64,000 nt of DNA from Poa pratensis (taxonomy: Eukaryota; Streptophyta; Magnoliopsida; Poales; Poaceae): contig CAMZMU010000071.1 in the NCBI GenBank assembly GCA_947311845.1, positions 26,133,613-26,197,612 on the forward strand, given 5' to 3'. The position numbers and the translations under genes were made by a program. The notes under the pieces were generated by a model, which worked only from the letters and a program-made list of their open reading frames with translations, made no database searches and had not been told where the DNA came from. Below, in pieces: positions 35,816-46,238 of this stretch (positions are counted from its first letter, which is position 1; each line of letters opens with the position of its first letter).

Positions 35816-37677
35816 TTTTTCACAACAAAGCCTTATGCCTGTGATCCATCAAGTCTACCAAAATATCCTCCAAGCAAGGAATATGATGCTAAGCTTCGAG
35901 ATGAAGAAGCTAGGAGGTAAACTTATATGTAGAACCTAAGACGGATATTATGTAATCTGCAATATTGACCGGTGGAATTTACAGTTGGCAATTTACTTTT
36001 GCTGGGCATTTGTATCTGAGCTAATCATGTGTTTTGGTCAACAGGCAAAGAGCAGCTGCGGCCAAATGGCATGATTCTGAAACTGGACGCAGGAAGCAAT
36101 TTGCAACACCAAATGGCAATAATGAATTGCAGGTATTGTGAAATTAAATCCAATCTTAGTAGATCTCCTGACTCTTTAAGGGTTTTTCTGGTGCCATCGT
36201 GTGCACTTTAGAACTTTTAAAGTATATCAGTATATGCAGCAGTTTGAATCCCTGGTTGGAAAATATTCCATTCAATACCAAATGCTAGCAGTTCAGTGAT
36301 GTATTATATACACGACTCATTATAAGTGGTACTTAATAGCAGGCTAGTAGAATCATCTGTCTCGAAGTATGTGATGCAATGGAATTGCTTCTCAAATTTT
36401 CTGGAAGTTGATTTATACAAGTGTTCTATTGTAACCATGCAGCAAATATACTACTCTATAGCAATTAACCTTCTGTCATATAGTTAAATATAGACACCAT
36501 GCTGTTTGTATTTCTCAAAGGTCTCTTGTTCCATGGCTTTCCAGCAACGACGAATTCAGGTTAATCCAAAAGGCACCAGTAATAAGTTTACTCCAAAGGA
36601 GGATGCTGTTACTGGCTTGGCAATGGATCCTCCGGGAGTAGCTGCTGAAAATGGTCACACTCGTCGTGTTCCTTTGATGAATGCTGGTCGTTCATCCTCC
36701 ACATTGGGTCGTTCAAGTGCTACAGATACGAACGCCCAGCGATTTTACACCTCTCAGATTTCTGCTGCCGAGGTGTCTAACCCATCTACTGCAACTGGGC
36801 AGCGAGGAAATACTGCTAAGCTGTCTAACCTCGGGGACAGTGCCAGGAAACATTATTTAAGAGAGCATCGATCGAGTTCAAGATACAGTCAACTCACTGC
36901 TGCTGACCCCTCTGACAAACCCAAATGGTCGCAATCACATCAATTCCAAGAAAGACCATCATCTTCGCATCGGAAGGATGACGTGGTGGTAGATAAGGAG
37001 CCTACAGGGGTGAGTTATTTATTGTTCAAATAAGCTTTAGTTGGTCTCAACTCCTAGCATTCATAAGCAGCAAAGCATGACCCTTAGTATTCTAGCCCTT
37101 AATAGCTGCTGTGATCAGTTTGCATCTTTTTTAATATCCTATGTTGGCGTTTCTGGCGTGTTCTTATTGAGTTTGGATTTCGGAGTAGTGCGTAAATGTG
37201 TTGACAAGATGATCGGTTTGGTCATTACCATGCTAGGTTCTTTTCTATTCTTACACATTTTCGGGGTCAAGATCAACATTTATTTTTGGTCTTGTAAGAT
37301 ACTACAATGGAAAGTGATCCTAGATGGAGCGTAGTCGAAGAGTAACATTCTGTTTTATGCCATAGTATGCTGATAAATTCTCCTCTATTATTCAGGCGAA
37401 TGGCACCAGGAAGAACAGAATCCAGTACTCTGGACCATTGATGCCTCCCGGGGTAAACATGGAAGAGATACTTAAAGAGCACGAGCGGCACATCCAACAG
37501 GCCGTACGAAGGGCCCGTCTTGACAAGGGGAAGGGCAAGCATGCCGAGAGAGACCAGTCTGAGTCGCTGTTGTACGCCGCCCAGAATGGCAGGTCTAGCA
37601 CTGTAAAGCTCGACTTGGTATTCTCGACGGCGGCCCCTGCCTTCTTCGGCAATCGAACGACAGAAAGTAGTGTATGA
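35816..37677 (+). pseudogene. 3' exons of a CDK-like Ser/Thr protein kinase gene (At1g54610-like)
   Basis: Four exons join in phase with GT-AG introns: 35816-35916, 36045-36132, 36521-37009 and 37396-37677. They encode the tail that follows the kinase fold in plant CDK-like kinases of the At1g54610 type. Seen are TTKPYACDPSSLPKYPPSKE, LRDEEARRQ, a long Ser-rich segment, and near the end SGPLMPPGVNMEEILKEHER and IQQAVRRARLDKGKGK. The kinase catalytic exons are absent upstream, so the gene is truncated at the 5' side. Retained introns show it was captured as genomic DNA. The four exons themselves have no frameshift. Confidence 0.88.
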
Positions 37678-38481
37678 TCCCCGTATTCTTTTCGCCCCCT
37701 GGATGTGAGAGGTTGTTCTGCCGACAGCTCCCACACCATTGCTGTGATGTGATGCGCCGCAGGTTTGGTCGTTCCTGGCAGGAAAAAGAAGTCCTGCTCC
37801 TGTAGAGATTTTCGCCAAGTTTAGCAAGAAAGATATTCGCTGGAAATTTGGTGCCCACAGTCGTCACCAATTGTATATCTCGAGAGTGTACCCCTCTTTT
37901 GAGGATTGATGATTCTTACACCTGTTTTGGTAGGTGCCAAGAGAAATATAGTCAAATTATACATCTGTTATTGCTGCATGCCTCTCAATTTTACACTGAA
38001 TATATACAATTGTTGACTTTCAATCCGAGGACAAAATTTTCTAGCAAGCTGAGATGTCGGTGTTGGGGGTAACAATGCTTCTTTATAAAAAGACATTGAA
38101 AATAAAATTTGACATTTACAGCTTCATCAAATTACCAAAGCCATGCGTATCTTTTACTAGTATAAGTATGCATATATGATCCAGATTATGAGATGTTTTG
38201 GATATTTCAATGTGGACTACATACAGACTATAATGAGTGAAGATACACACTGACATGTCTAGATAGATGTGAATCTAAAAAAGGTAAAACATCTTATATT
38301 TCGGAACGGAGTACCTTTTAATGTGGAGTAAGGTTTTTGAATCTGTTGGTTTATTATTTAATTAACTAGTTAATAAATTATACAGTATATTCGTTATGCT
38401 CAAGCATTGACATAGTACATATTTTGTTCAAGAAAACCAGTGCTTTATTTTGGAGCATCTAGGCTCAGGAATTACCACATA
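37678..38481. other. 3' flank of the kinase fragment, with MITE remnant
   Basis: At about 38190-38313, GATATTTCAATGTGGACTAC and a right end CGGAACGGAGTAC look like a truncated Stowaway-type MITE. Otherwise AT-rich and without features. Confidence 0.45.
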
Positions 38482-38551
38482 CTAGCTAAATGCCCGTGCG
38501 TTGCAACGGGTTAACCAAAAATACATGGGTTTTATTCTTAATTTTATTTCA
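38482..38551 (-). mobile_element. Extra Helitron 3' end beside H2
   Basis: The A at 38481 is followed by CTAGCTAAATGCCCGTGCGT and the stem partner AACGGG, the classic grass Helitron 3' end on the minus strand. Only 70 bp separate it from the 3' end of H2. It belongs to a different subfamily from H1/H2. H2 appears inserted just inside it, or the two ends act as alternative terminators. Confidence 0.75.
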
Positions 38552-40431
38552 CTAGTTGGCATGTACGTGCAACGCACGTTTTCACAATTAAAGTGGGCAA
38601 TTTATAAGTAGAAAATGTTGCACGTGTCCACTAATACATACAAAAATATTTGTCAGATTTTAATAAATATTGAAGTACAAATAAAATTCTTGAGCCAAAA
38701 AATAATCAATTATTTGCACAATGTTTCATCTAGATGGGTTAGTTGTCAACTTTTTCTACTACAATTTTGTACATTATTGAAAAATACATATCTTTGGGTT
38801 CATAACATTGATGTGTAAATAAGAATGATTCATAATATTTGGTAGATGTTTGAGTTGTTTATTATTGGAATTTCTACCACGGTATTCAGAAGTATGAGAC
38901 TATCATGCAGAAAATCACTTGTTAATATCTTAGAAAGATTCAGGTGGGACCTTCTGCTCTCCCTGGTGACCACTCTAAAAAAAATCTCATGTGTATGAAA
39001 CGTAGCAAGCACAAATCTAAAACGAAGCCCGCTACAATAGCAGCAGATGTGCATCAGCCTCCTGGGCACGATGGGCTGGCAACTGTGGTGCTTCCCCATG
39101 TGGCCGCACAAAGTGACACGCCGCTAGCTTGGCTACTTGGGCCTCGTGGCAATCAACAACATCCTGGAGTTGGTGACGTACGGGCGTAGCGATGGGATCA
39201 TGGGCGGAGGACGTCGGCCACCTCGTCTCCACGCCGTCTTACCTCGCGCCCCTCGTGCGCCACCAGAAGGACACGATCAAGCTCGTGGAGCTCCACCTCC
39301 CGGTGCTCGCTGGCCTCTCGCTCGCGCTGCACACCACGAAGCGTTTCCCCGCCGGGCTCATGCCGGTCCTCAAGCGCCTCCGCGACCTCGCCGCGCCTGC
39401 TTCCGTGCTCTCCTGGACACGCTCCACCCCGTCGACGTCCTCCTCTTAGACTTCCTACAGCCGTGGGCGGGGTGCCGGCGGTGCACTTCAGCACCTGCAG
39501 CGCCACCGCCACGAAGTTCTTCAGCCACCGTGTGAAGAATGGCCCCCAGCGCTTCCCCGTTCGAGGCCGTGATCTCTGCGGAAGAGCCAAGCCCTGCTGC
39601 CACGAGATGACGACGGCCACCTCGCCCGCGGGGGTCACGATGAGACTGAAATTCAACAGGAAGGTGGTCGTCAGGCCGCGGCAGCATCACCGTGCCAAAG
39701 TGGTCCACGTCGAGAGGACGCCTCCCTGTACAGCGTCGACGTGGTCCAGCCGGACTCGGGTGCGCAGCGATAGCTCTTTGAGTCTTGACTGGACCTGCCC
39801 ACTCCCAGCGATGAATCGGGGGCGACCAGCGACGTAGGAAGACCTGCAAACAGCGATCGACGTTTACACGTAGACCTTGTTAGCCTAGACCTGATCTTCA
39901 CGACGACGCAGCTCATCGGGTTCTTTCCGACGACCACGACGCACGTAGCGCAGCTACTCGGTTCAACTTCCGGCGAGACACGTACGATCCATCTAACCAC
40001 ACAGGCAGGCACCTCAAGGGATCAGCTAGCTATTTCACGTACGCTCACAATCGATCACACAGGGAAAACGAGATTGGATTGCTAGAGGCGCATCTTTATT
40101 TCTTCTGCTCATGATCTGGTACCAGAGATTACACGGTAGGCTAGCTATTTATAAAGGTAAACATGAACCGATCCGCAATCGTACTCGATGTAGAAGTATA
40201 TGACGCACGCGACGCCGTGCCGGCATCGGTCATGCATATTTCCAACAGACCTGGCCACGAAGCTTTTCTTTCTTTTTGCGGTGGCAATCTTTGTAATTAT
40301 CACGAAAACGAAAAGGTGTGTTGACTTGTCAAACATTGAAACGATCTGTACCGTTGACGGAAATTGAACAACTCAGATTTAATGTATCAACACAGCTCAA
40401 CACATGTTTGCTCTTTTAATAGTAGTATAGA
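38552..40431 (-). mobile_element. Helitron copy H2
   Basis: A 1,880-bp near-copy of H1 with CTAG/hairpin at 38552 and TATAGA at 40431. Its left flank is the gene segment (A at 38551); its right flank is LTR C (T at 40432). Confidence 0.9.
39137..39607 (+). pseudogene. UDP-glycosyltransferase fragment captured in H2
   Basis: The equivalent of 30080-30550, with one extra C near 39349 that alters the frame, so FPAGLMPVLKRLRDLA reads in the same frame as the part before it. Still broken before DFLQPWA and without a C-terminal half. Tentative family assignment. Confidence 0.5.
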
Positions 40432-40591
40432 TACACAGACATAATAAACAGAAACTGGCACTGTGGCATCTTATTAATATGTTAGTCCAATAAATGTCAT
40501 AATATGATATAAAGTGTATATAAAACATGTGACAATTGGTATAATATTAGCATGGATCATAAGAAATTATAGATACGTTGGAGACGTATCA
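40432..40591 (-). repeat. 5' LTR of element C, right part
   Basis: Resumes at TACACAGACATAATAAAC exactly where 29494 stopped and ends GAGACGTATCA, followed by the CGTCC duplication. 1,187 plus 160 bp equals the 1,347 bp of the other LTR. Confidence 0.95.
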
Positions 40592-40596
40592 CGTCC

Positions 40597-41560
40597 ACTC
40601 GAATTTATCTGCCTTCTTCATCGGCCGATAGAACGGGAGTGCTTTTTCACCCAATTTCCTGATGAATCGACGGAGCGCTGCCACTCGACCCGCTAATTTT
40701 TGCACGTCATGGAGCTTTGAAGTCCTTTGCATCGTTAAGATGGCCTGTATTTTCTCCGGGTCTGACTCGATTCCTCGAGCCGAGACTAGATACCCCAAGA
40801 GTTGCCCGGCTGGAACACCGAACGTGCACTTCTTCGGGTTGAGCTTGATGTGGAAGCGTTTGAGGTTTGCGAGCGTCTCTCGCAAGTCATCGAGAAGTGT
40901 GTTTTTCTCCCTTGTTGTGATGACAATGTCATCTACGTAGACCTGAACGTTTCGCCCAATTTGCTTCTTGAGGCAGTCTTGCATCATGCGCTGGTAGGTT
41001 GCGCCTGCATTTTTGAGCCCGAAAGGCATTGTTGTCTAGCAGTAGACCCCGAGTGGGGTTATGAACGCCGTTTTCTCTTCATCATCTTCCTTCATCCTTA
41101 TCTGGTGGTAACCCGAGTAAGCATCTAGGAAGGACAAGCGAGCGCACCCGGCGGTGGAGTCGACGATCTGGTCGATTCGAGGTAGTGGAAAGTAATCCTT
41201 TGGACAACACTTATTGAGTGCCGTGAAATCTACGCACATCCGAAGGATATCTGTGTTCTTCTTCTCTACGAGTACGGGGTTGGCCACCCATTGTGATTTC
41301 TTGATTTCTCTGATGAAACCTGCTGCGAGTAGTCTGTCGACTTCGGCTTCGACTGCGGTTCTTTTCGGGCCGGATATGCGGCGCATTGTTTGCTTGACTG
41401 GTTTAGCATCTGGAAATAATTGGAGAGAGTGCTCGGCGAATTCCCTGGGAATACCTGACATGTCAGCTGGACACCACGCAAATATATCCCAGTTCTCACG
41501 GAGGAATTCGACGAGCGCGCTTTCCTATGCGATAGGCAGACTCGAGGAGACATTGACTGT
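40597..41560 (-). pseudogene. Reverse transcriptase of element A
   Basis: Contains FTALNKCCPKDYFPLPRID, the first catalytic Asp in SFLDAYSGYHQI, and MPFGLKNAGATYQRMM followed by VYVDDIVI (YVDD). A TAG stop at 41036-41038 lies where element B has TAC (before TTMPFGL), so the frame is interrupted. It is cut from RNase H by element C. Confidence 0.92.
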
Positions 41561-42450
41561 CTTGGTCGGGTCGGTCGGGTGCACCTGATGCGATCTTGTG
41601 TCATTGGTGGCATTGAATGATTGCTCGACTGCCACCTTCTTGTGCTCCGGCATAAGTGTTCGATCGTTGGAGACCGCCAGATTGGCGAGTGTTGCTTCCA
41701 TGCCGAACATCTCAGAGATTTTGCTAAACTCTCGGTCGCAAGAGTCAGACTTTTGGAAGTTTACTTTGACTGTGATTACTCCTTTTGGTCCAGGCATCTT
41801 TAGCTGGAGGTATGCGTAGTGTGGCACCGCCATGAATCGAGCGAACGTCGGGCGTCCAAGTATGGCATGGTATTGTGACTTCCAGTCAACAACTTCGAAC
41901 TCAATCGACTCTGTCCTAAATTGGTTCTTGTCCCGAACGTTACGTCGAGTTGGATGGTATTTGAAGATCTTGGCAGGTTTTCGACTGCCCTGTTCATTTT
42001 GCGGAGCGTATCTGCAACCATGATGTTTATGCTGCTGCCACCAACCATGAAGACCTTGGACATGGCGTAGCCTCCAATTTGTGCGTCGAGTACCAGAGCA
42101 GAGTGCCCTGGACGAACGACCGATGGTGGGTGGTCCTCCCTGCTGAAGCTTATTGCAGTTTCGGATCCCTTCAAGAATTCAGTTACGGCAGGAGGTGACA
42201 TGACCGCCATGTTTACTTGTCGAGTGCGAAGTTTTTGCTTCCTGTTGGAGGGGCGACCTTTCTGTATCATGTACATCTGCCCTTGGGGCGGAGGGTACTG
42301 AGGTTCGTCCACCCGAGGTACTTGTTGTATGGCACCCGCGATGTTGCCGCCTGCTCCAGGCTGTGGTGGTGGTGGTGGTGCCATCAGAACGGGTACATTG
42401 GCTGGCTGCGGCGCAGCTACGGGTGCGGGTGTGGCTGCTGCCTTTCTGAG
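41561..42450 (-). pseudogene. Protease region of element A
   Basis: Matches the B region (QIGGYAMSKVFM then GGS). The catalytic Asp codon is changed to Val (GTT at 42043-42045; B has GAT). A deletion relative to B is present around 41935-41950, after which the frame shifts. Confidence 0.85.
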
Positions 42451-44488
42451 ATTTATGTAATCAGTCGCCATTTGGTCGAATTCTCTGCAGTTTCTGATCG
42501 AGTGATTGGAGCGCAGTTTTCCGTCTTCCCCTTGTACAGGTGGAATCTGCAATCAGCATCCATCTTTTCTTCGAATGATCGCTCGGATTGTGCACCGGAT
42601 CGTGACTTGCGCCAGTCTTTCCTCTTGTAGCTATCACTGCGTTGGCCGCGGTCTCGACTGTCCCGGCGATCATCTCGACTGTCCCGTCGATCTTCTGACC
42701 GCCGGTCGCTTCTGTCTTGGTCGTTGCGGGGTGTGGAGAACCCAGCCGCCATGAATTCGGGTCTGTCGTCGTCGTAGTGACGTTTTGAATGCTTGCGCCT
42801 TCGGTCGTCTCTGTATGAGTCTCTGCGGTTTCGACTGCCACTTTCATGATTGTCGCGAGGTGAGGACCCGCGTGTGGTGCGCGCCATGTCTTCTCCGTCT
42901 GCCCACTCAGTCGCGATCTTCAAGAGGTTAGCCACAGAGGTTGGCTTTTGGCGACCAAGTGCTTCTTTGAAGTCCCGCCTGGCGAGGCCCATGATGAAAG
43001 CATCCATGGCCATATCTTCTGAAATTACTCCAACTGAGTTGTGTATCTCAGTCCATCGTCGGATGTATGACCTGAACGTTTCGTCTGACCGTTGAACGCA
43101 AGCTCGCAGCTCCTCGAACGTTTTTGGGCGCTCACATAGAGGCTCAAAGTTTTTGATGAAGTCAGTACGGAAGTGATCCCACGAGTCGTATGTTGATGGA
43201 GGTAGAGCCTTGAGCCAGTCGCGGGCTGTGCCTTCGAGCATGAGTCGTATGTATTGCATGGCTGTGATGTTTGTGCCTCGCTGGCACGCGACAGCCAGCC
43301 TGTAGTCTTCCAGCCACCCTGAAGGTTCTTGTCGACCCGCTTACTTGGGCTATTCAGATGTAAGTTTGAACCCTTTGGGCATCCGTGTCTCGCGGACGCG
43401 TCGAGTGAAGCACAGAGCTCCATGTGGCTCAGGCTCTCGATCAGAGTATGAATTGCTACTGTAAGATCTGCGTGATCTGCTCCTGGACCTGCGCCGACGT
43501 GAGCTGCTTCTTTCATTCGAGTGATGGCGGCGGCCACTGCGATTATGCTCTTCACGACGCGTCTCAACTAGGGCACGATCTCGACTCCCTCCTGGAGTTT
43601 TTGGGATTTGGCGTATGGCCTTCGCCGCTAAGGCGAGTGATTTGATTTGTTGGCGATATAGTTTTGCATTGGGGTCATCAGCTAGAGGCTTGATCGCCTC
43701 TAGGTACGCTGCAGCGGTAAAAAGAGCACCCGCGGCTGTTTTGGGTACTGGCACTCCCTCCTCGTCGTATCTCATGAAAGAGTTGCCTAGGTTGCGGGTG
43801 AGTGCTGCCTCTCATCTGGCGCGAGGTGTGACAGCCTTGATCTCGGTCTTGTGTCCGCTCGCCCGGTTGAGCTCAGGGAGAGCTGTCTTCTTCGCGCACT
43901 CGACAAGCTAGCCTGCTTTTTACGTTCTTCGAGTGTTGCTCTGATCTGCTGCAGTCGAAGTGATTCCTGCCAGTTGAAGTACTGGAAGGTCAGCATCTCC
44001 TCCCGTGTTGCGCATGCTGGCATCATTGTGCACTCCTTGATAACTTTATTTGCTTTTGCTGCCATCTCAGCAGTAATTGTGAGATTTGTGACTCCGTCCG
44101 GCATAGTAACCGTGCACGGGAACTCTGGAGGCCTGCGACTCGCCGTAGCATCAGATGATTCTGCGGCGAAGGCAACGTAGACCTGCTGGGGTATCACCCG
44201 AGGGTATGTGTATGTGCTTTCGAGTCCCGTCATGGACTCGATGTCTTCATCGAGGCTCATATCGGAATCGATATGACTATCGAGTGGTCCGTCTGGATGA
44301 ATCTCGCTATCGATGTCTTCATCGCCTATGCTCATCTCGGCGTCGGCGAAGTTGTTATGAATCTCGAAGTCGAGGTTGCTGTTGGTGCAGATCTCGGAGT
44401 CGACGTAGTTGTCGATATGAGTTTCGGGCTCGTCGAAGTCGCTGAGGGAGATCCCGCAGTCGAAACTATCCTCGAGTGGGAGATCGAG
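42451..44488 (-). pseudogene. Gag of element A, main part
   Basis: Includes the retrotransposon gag domain (MLEGTARDWLKALPPSTYD, FEELRACVQRSDETFRSYIR), an Arg/Ser/Asp-rich tail with two DDRRDSR units, and an upstream acidic leader (DCGISLSDFDEPETHIDNYV). Frameshifts occur near 43345 and 43785. The N-terminal start is separated by element B and continues at 63304. Confidence 0.85.
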
Positions 44489-44986
44489 TGACGAAGGGTA
44501 CACTCATCAAATCCCATGGTTAAGGACCTAGGGTTGAGATTATGGGGAGAGAACCTGGTAGTACTGGTAGTTTCGTCGGCTGACAAGCAGAGGCAAAGAT
44601 TTACCCAGGTTTAGGCCCCTCGGGTGGAAGTAAAGACCCTACTTCCTGCTTGTCTGGTATTGATTATGTGGGATTATGCGATTACATGGGAGCTCTGGTG
44701 AGGTATCGATCTCGCTAGAGCTTTTGGTGGTTCGAGTATGGCCTGGTCCTAGATCGGCACCCCTCCCAGCCCTTAAATAGGCTGGGTCTCGGGAGTTTGT
44801 AACCGACCTAGTTTACACGTAAGGAAAGTATAAACCGACTATGTCTATGTCTAAATCTTGGAGGGTACTCCATCTTCTTTGGGCCTCCTGTCTTAGGCTT
44901 CGAGCAGGCTCTTCGTGATTGGGCCTCAGTCGTTACGTGCACCAGGTACCCTCATGGTAGGGTACCCGAGATGTATACCCATGTCA
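44489..44986 (-). repeat. 3' LTR of element B
   Basis: 498 bp, TGACGAAGGGTACACTC...CCATGTCA. Confidence 0.95.
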
Positions 44987-46238
44987 GTAGCCCCCGAGTA
45001 CTTGTCTGACTCGAAGAATCGGGCATGGACTCTTTCGTAAGTGCACGTCATATGCTTTGTATTATAATTGGAATTCCTGTATGAATAGCACATGTTGGCT
45101 ATGTCGAGTATCTCATCGACTGTGGTTTTTGCTTATGATGATCAAGGGATAATAGCTTAGCAGGCCCAGTACACTCGACGGATCGGGACTGGTTAACTAC
45201 ACATTCGGGTAAAACCTTACTAGCTTTCAATCAAACTCGAGTCCTCGGACTCGAATCTGGAACAAACTGGTCAGATTCGACTAAGCCACGGAGGTCTTAC
45301 TGAGTCGATCTGCAGTATAGATTTGAATTTTACCGAACGCGTCCGTCAGGATTTTTTATCATGTTTCTGACACGGAAAGCATAAGGATTGACGTTGCTGG
45401 AACGGTCCTTAGCCCAGCTCGAAAGTTCGGCGGGTCTTACCTTTGCACTATGCGTGCAGCATCCGAGGTATTTACGACGGACGTAACTCGGGAATGTTTC
45501 GAGTATGATTTTGTATATGAACTGAGTCAATCCTTTTGTCGACTGACACTTTGTCGTTATTCTATCGGGTGCGCGACAGCGCTCCCGATGGGAGTAGCCC
45601 CGAGATTGTGCTTTATTGCTTGCAATGGAGGATAATCTCAAATCCTTTTTATCCTATACTCTTAGTCGAAGAAATTTTTGATATGCTCCCGATGGGAGTA
45701 ACATGTCTTTGGTCGAAGAGATAGTCGAGTGACCATACACCCGAAAACAATCGAGTGATTGATATGCATTGGGCTAACCCGAAATCTTTTCTGAACAAAT
45801 CTCTTGCAATGACGTCAGGGATGACGTTTTATGGCGACTGCGCTACCTGACACGCGGTGGCGTGCGCTATGCTGAGATGGATGGGACGTGACACGTATGT
45901 GGGCCCATTGTGCAGCGCTTGACCAAACGACGATGCCGTTTGGACTAGATTTGACCGTTCTGACGCGGTTTTTACGGGGCCGTGATGATGGTTCCTTGTT
46001 TTTCGTGCGCAGTAGGCGGAGTGGCCAGCGACGGTTGCCCTCCGCGGCTGCCACGTGTACGGCTGGATATGCAGCTCTTCCCACGATCTCGTATCAACGA
46101 TGCGGATTCATTGTGCTGAGGTTAAAAGGGTGTGGCAGCGTAAATAATCTTTTTACCTGCCATCTGTACACCGCCGCCGTTGCTTCTTCTTCCTCCTCTG
46201 CGCTACGCATCCCCTCTCTCTTGCGAACCAACACCTCC
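44987..46238 (-). other. 3' non-coding region of element B
   Basis: Parallel to 15639-16910 of A. Begins GTAGCCCCCGAGTACTTG and holds the leader of the antisense gene. Confidence 0.6.

Larger units (their letters stand above)
29495..40431 (-). mobile_element. Composite Helitron D carrying host genes
   Basis: The unit is 10,937 bp. The 3' end is at 29495 (reverse complement CTAG with the hairpin ACGTGCGTTGCACGT nine bases inside). The 5' end is at 40431 (reverse complement TCTATACTACTATTAAAAG). Flanks are A (29494) and T (40432) with no target duplication, as Helitron rolling-circle insertion requires. The joined flanks reproduce the intact site in the other LTR of element C exactly. It consists of Helitron copy H1, 7,178 bp with a PPR gene and a kinase gene fragment, and Helitron copy H2. 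No Rep/helicase gene is present, so it is non-autonomous. Confidence 0.85.
23352..40591 (-). mobile_element. Non-autonomous LTR retrotransposon C, nested in A
   Basis: Flanked by the target duplication CGTCC (23347-23351 and 40592-40596). The uninterrupted counterpart site is in element B at 57791-57795. The LTRs are 1,347 bp each: left 23352-24698, right 28308-29494 plus 40432-40591, the latter split by the composite Helitron. The primer site is 28280-28297, and the polypurine-like tract lies next to 24699. The 3.6 kb interior has no gag or pol. By eye the LTRs differ at five positions, so the insertion is young. Confidence 0.95.
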
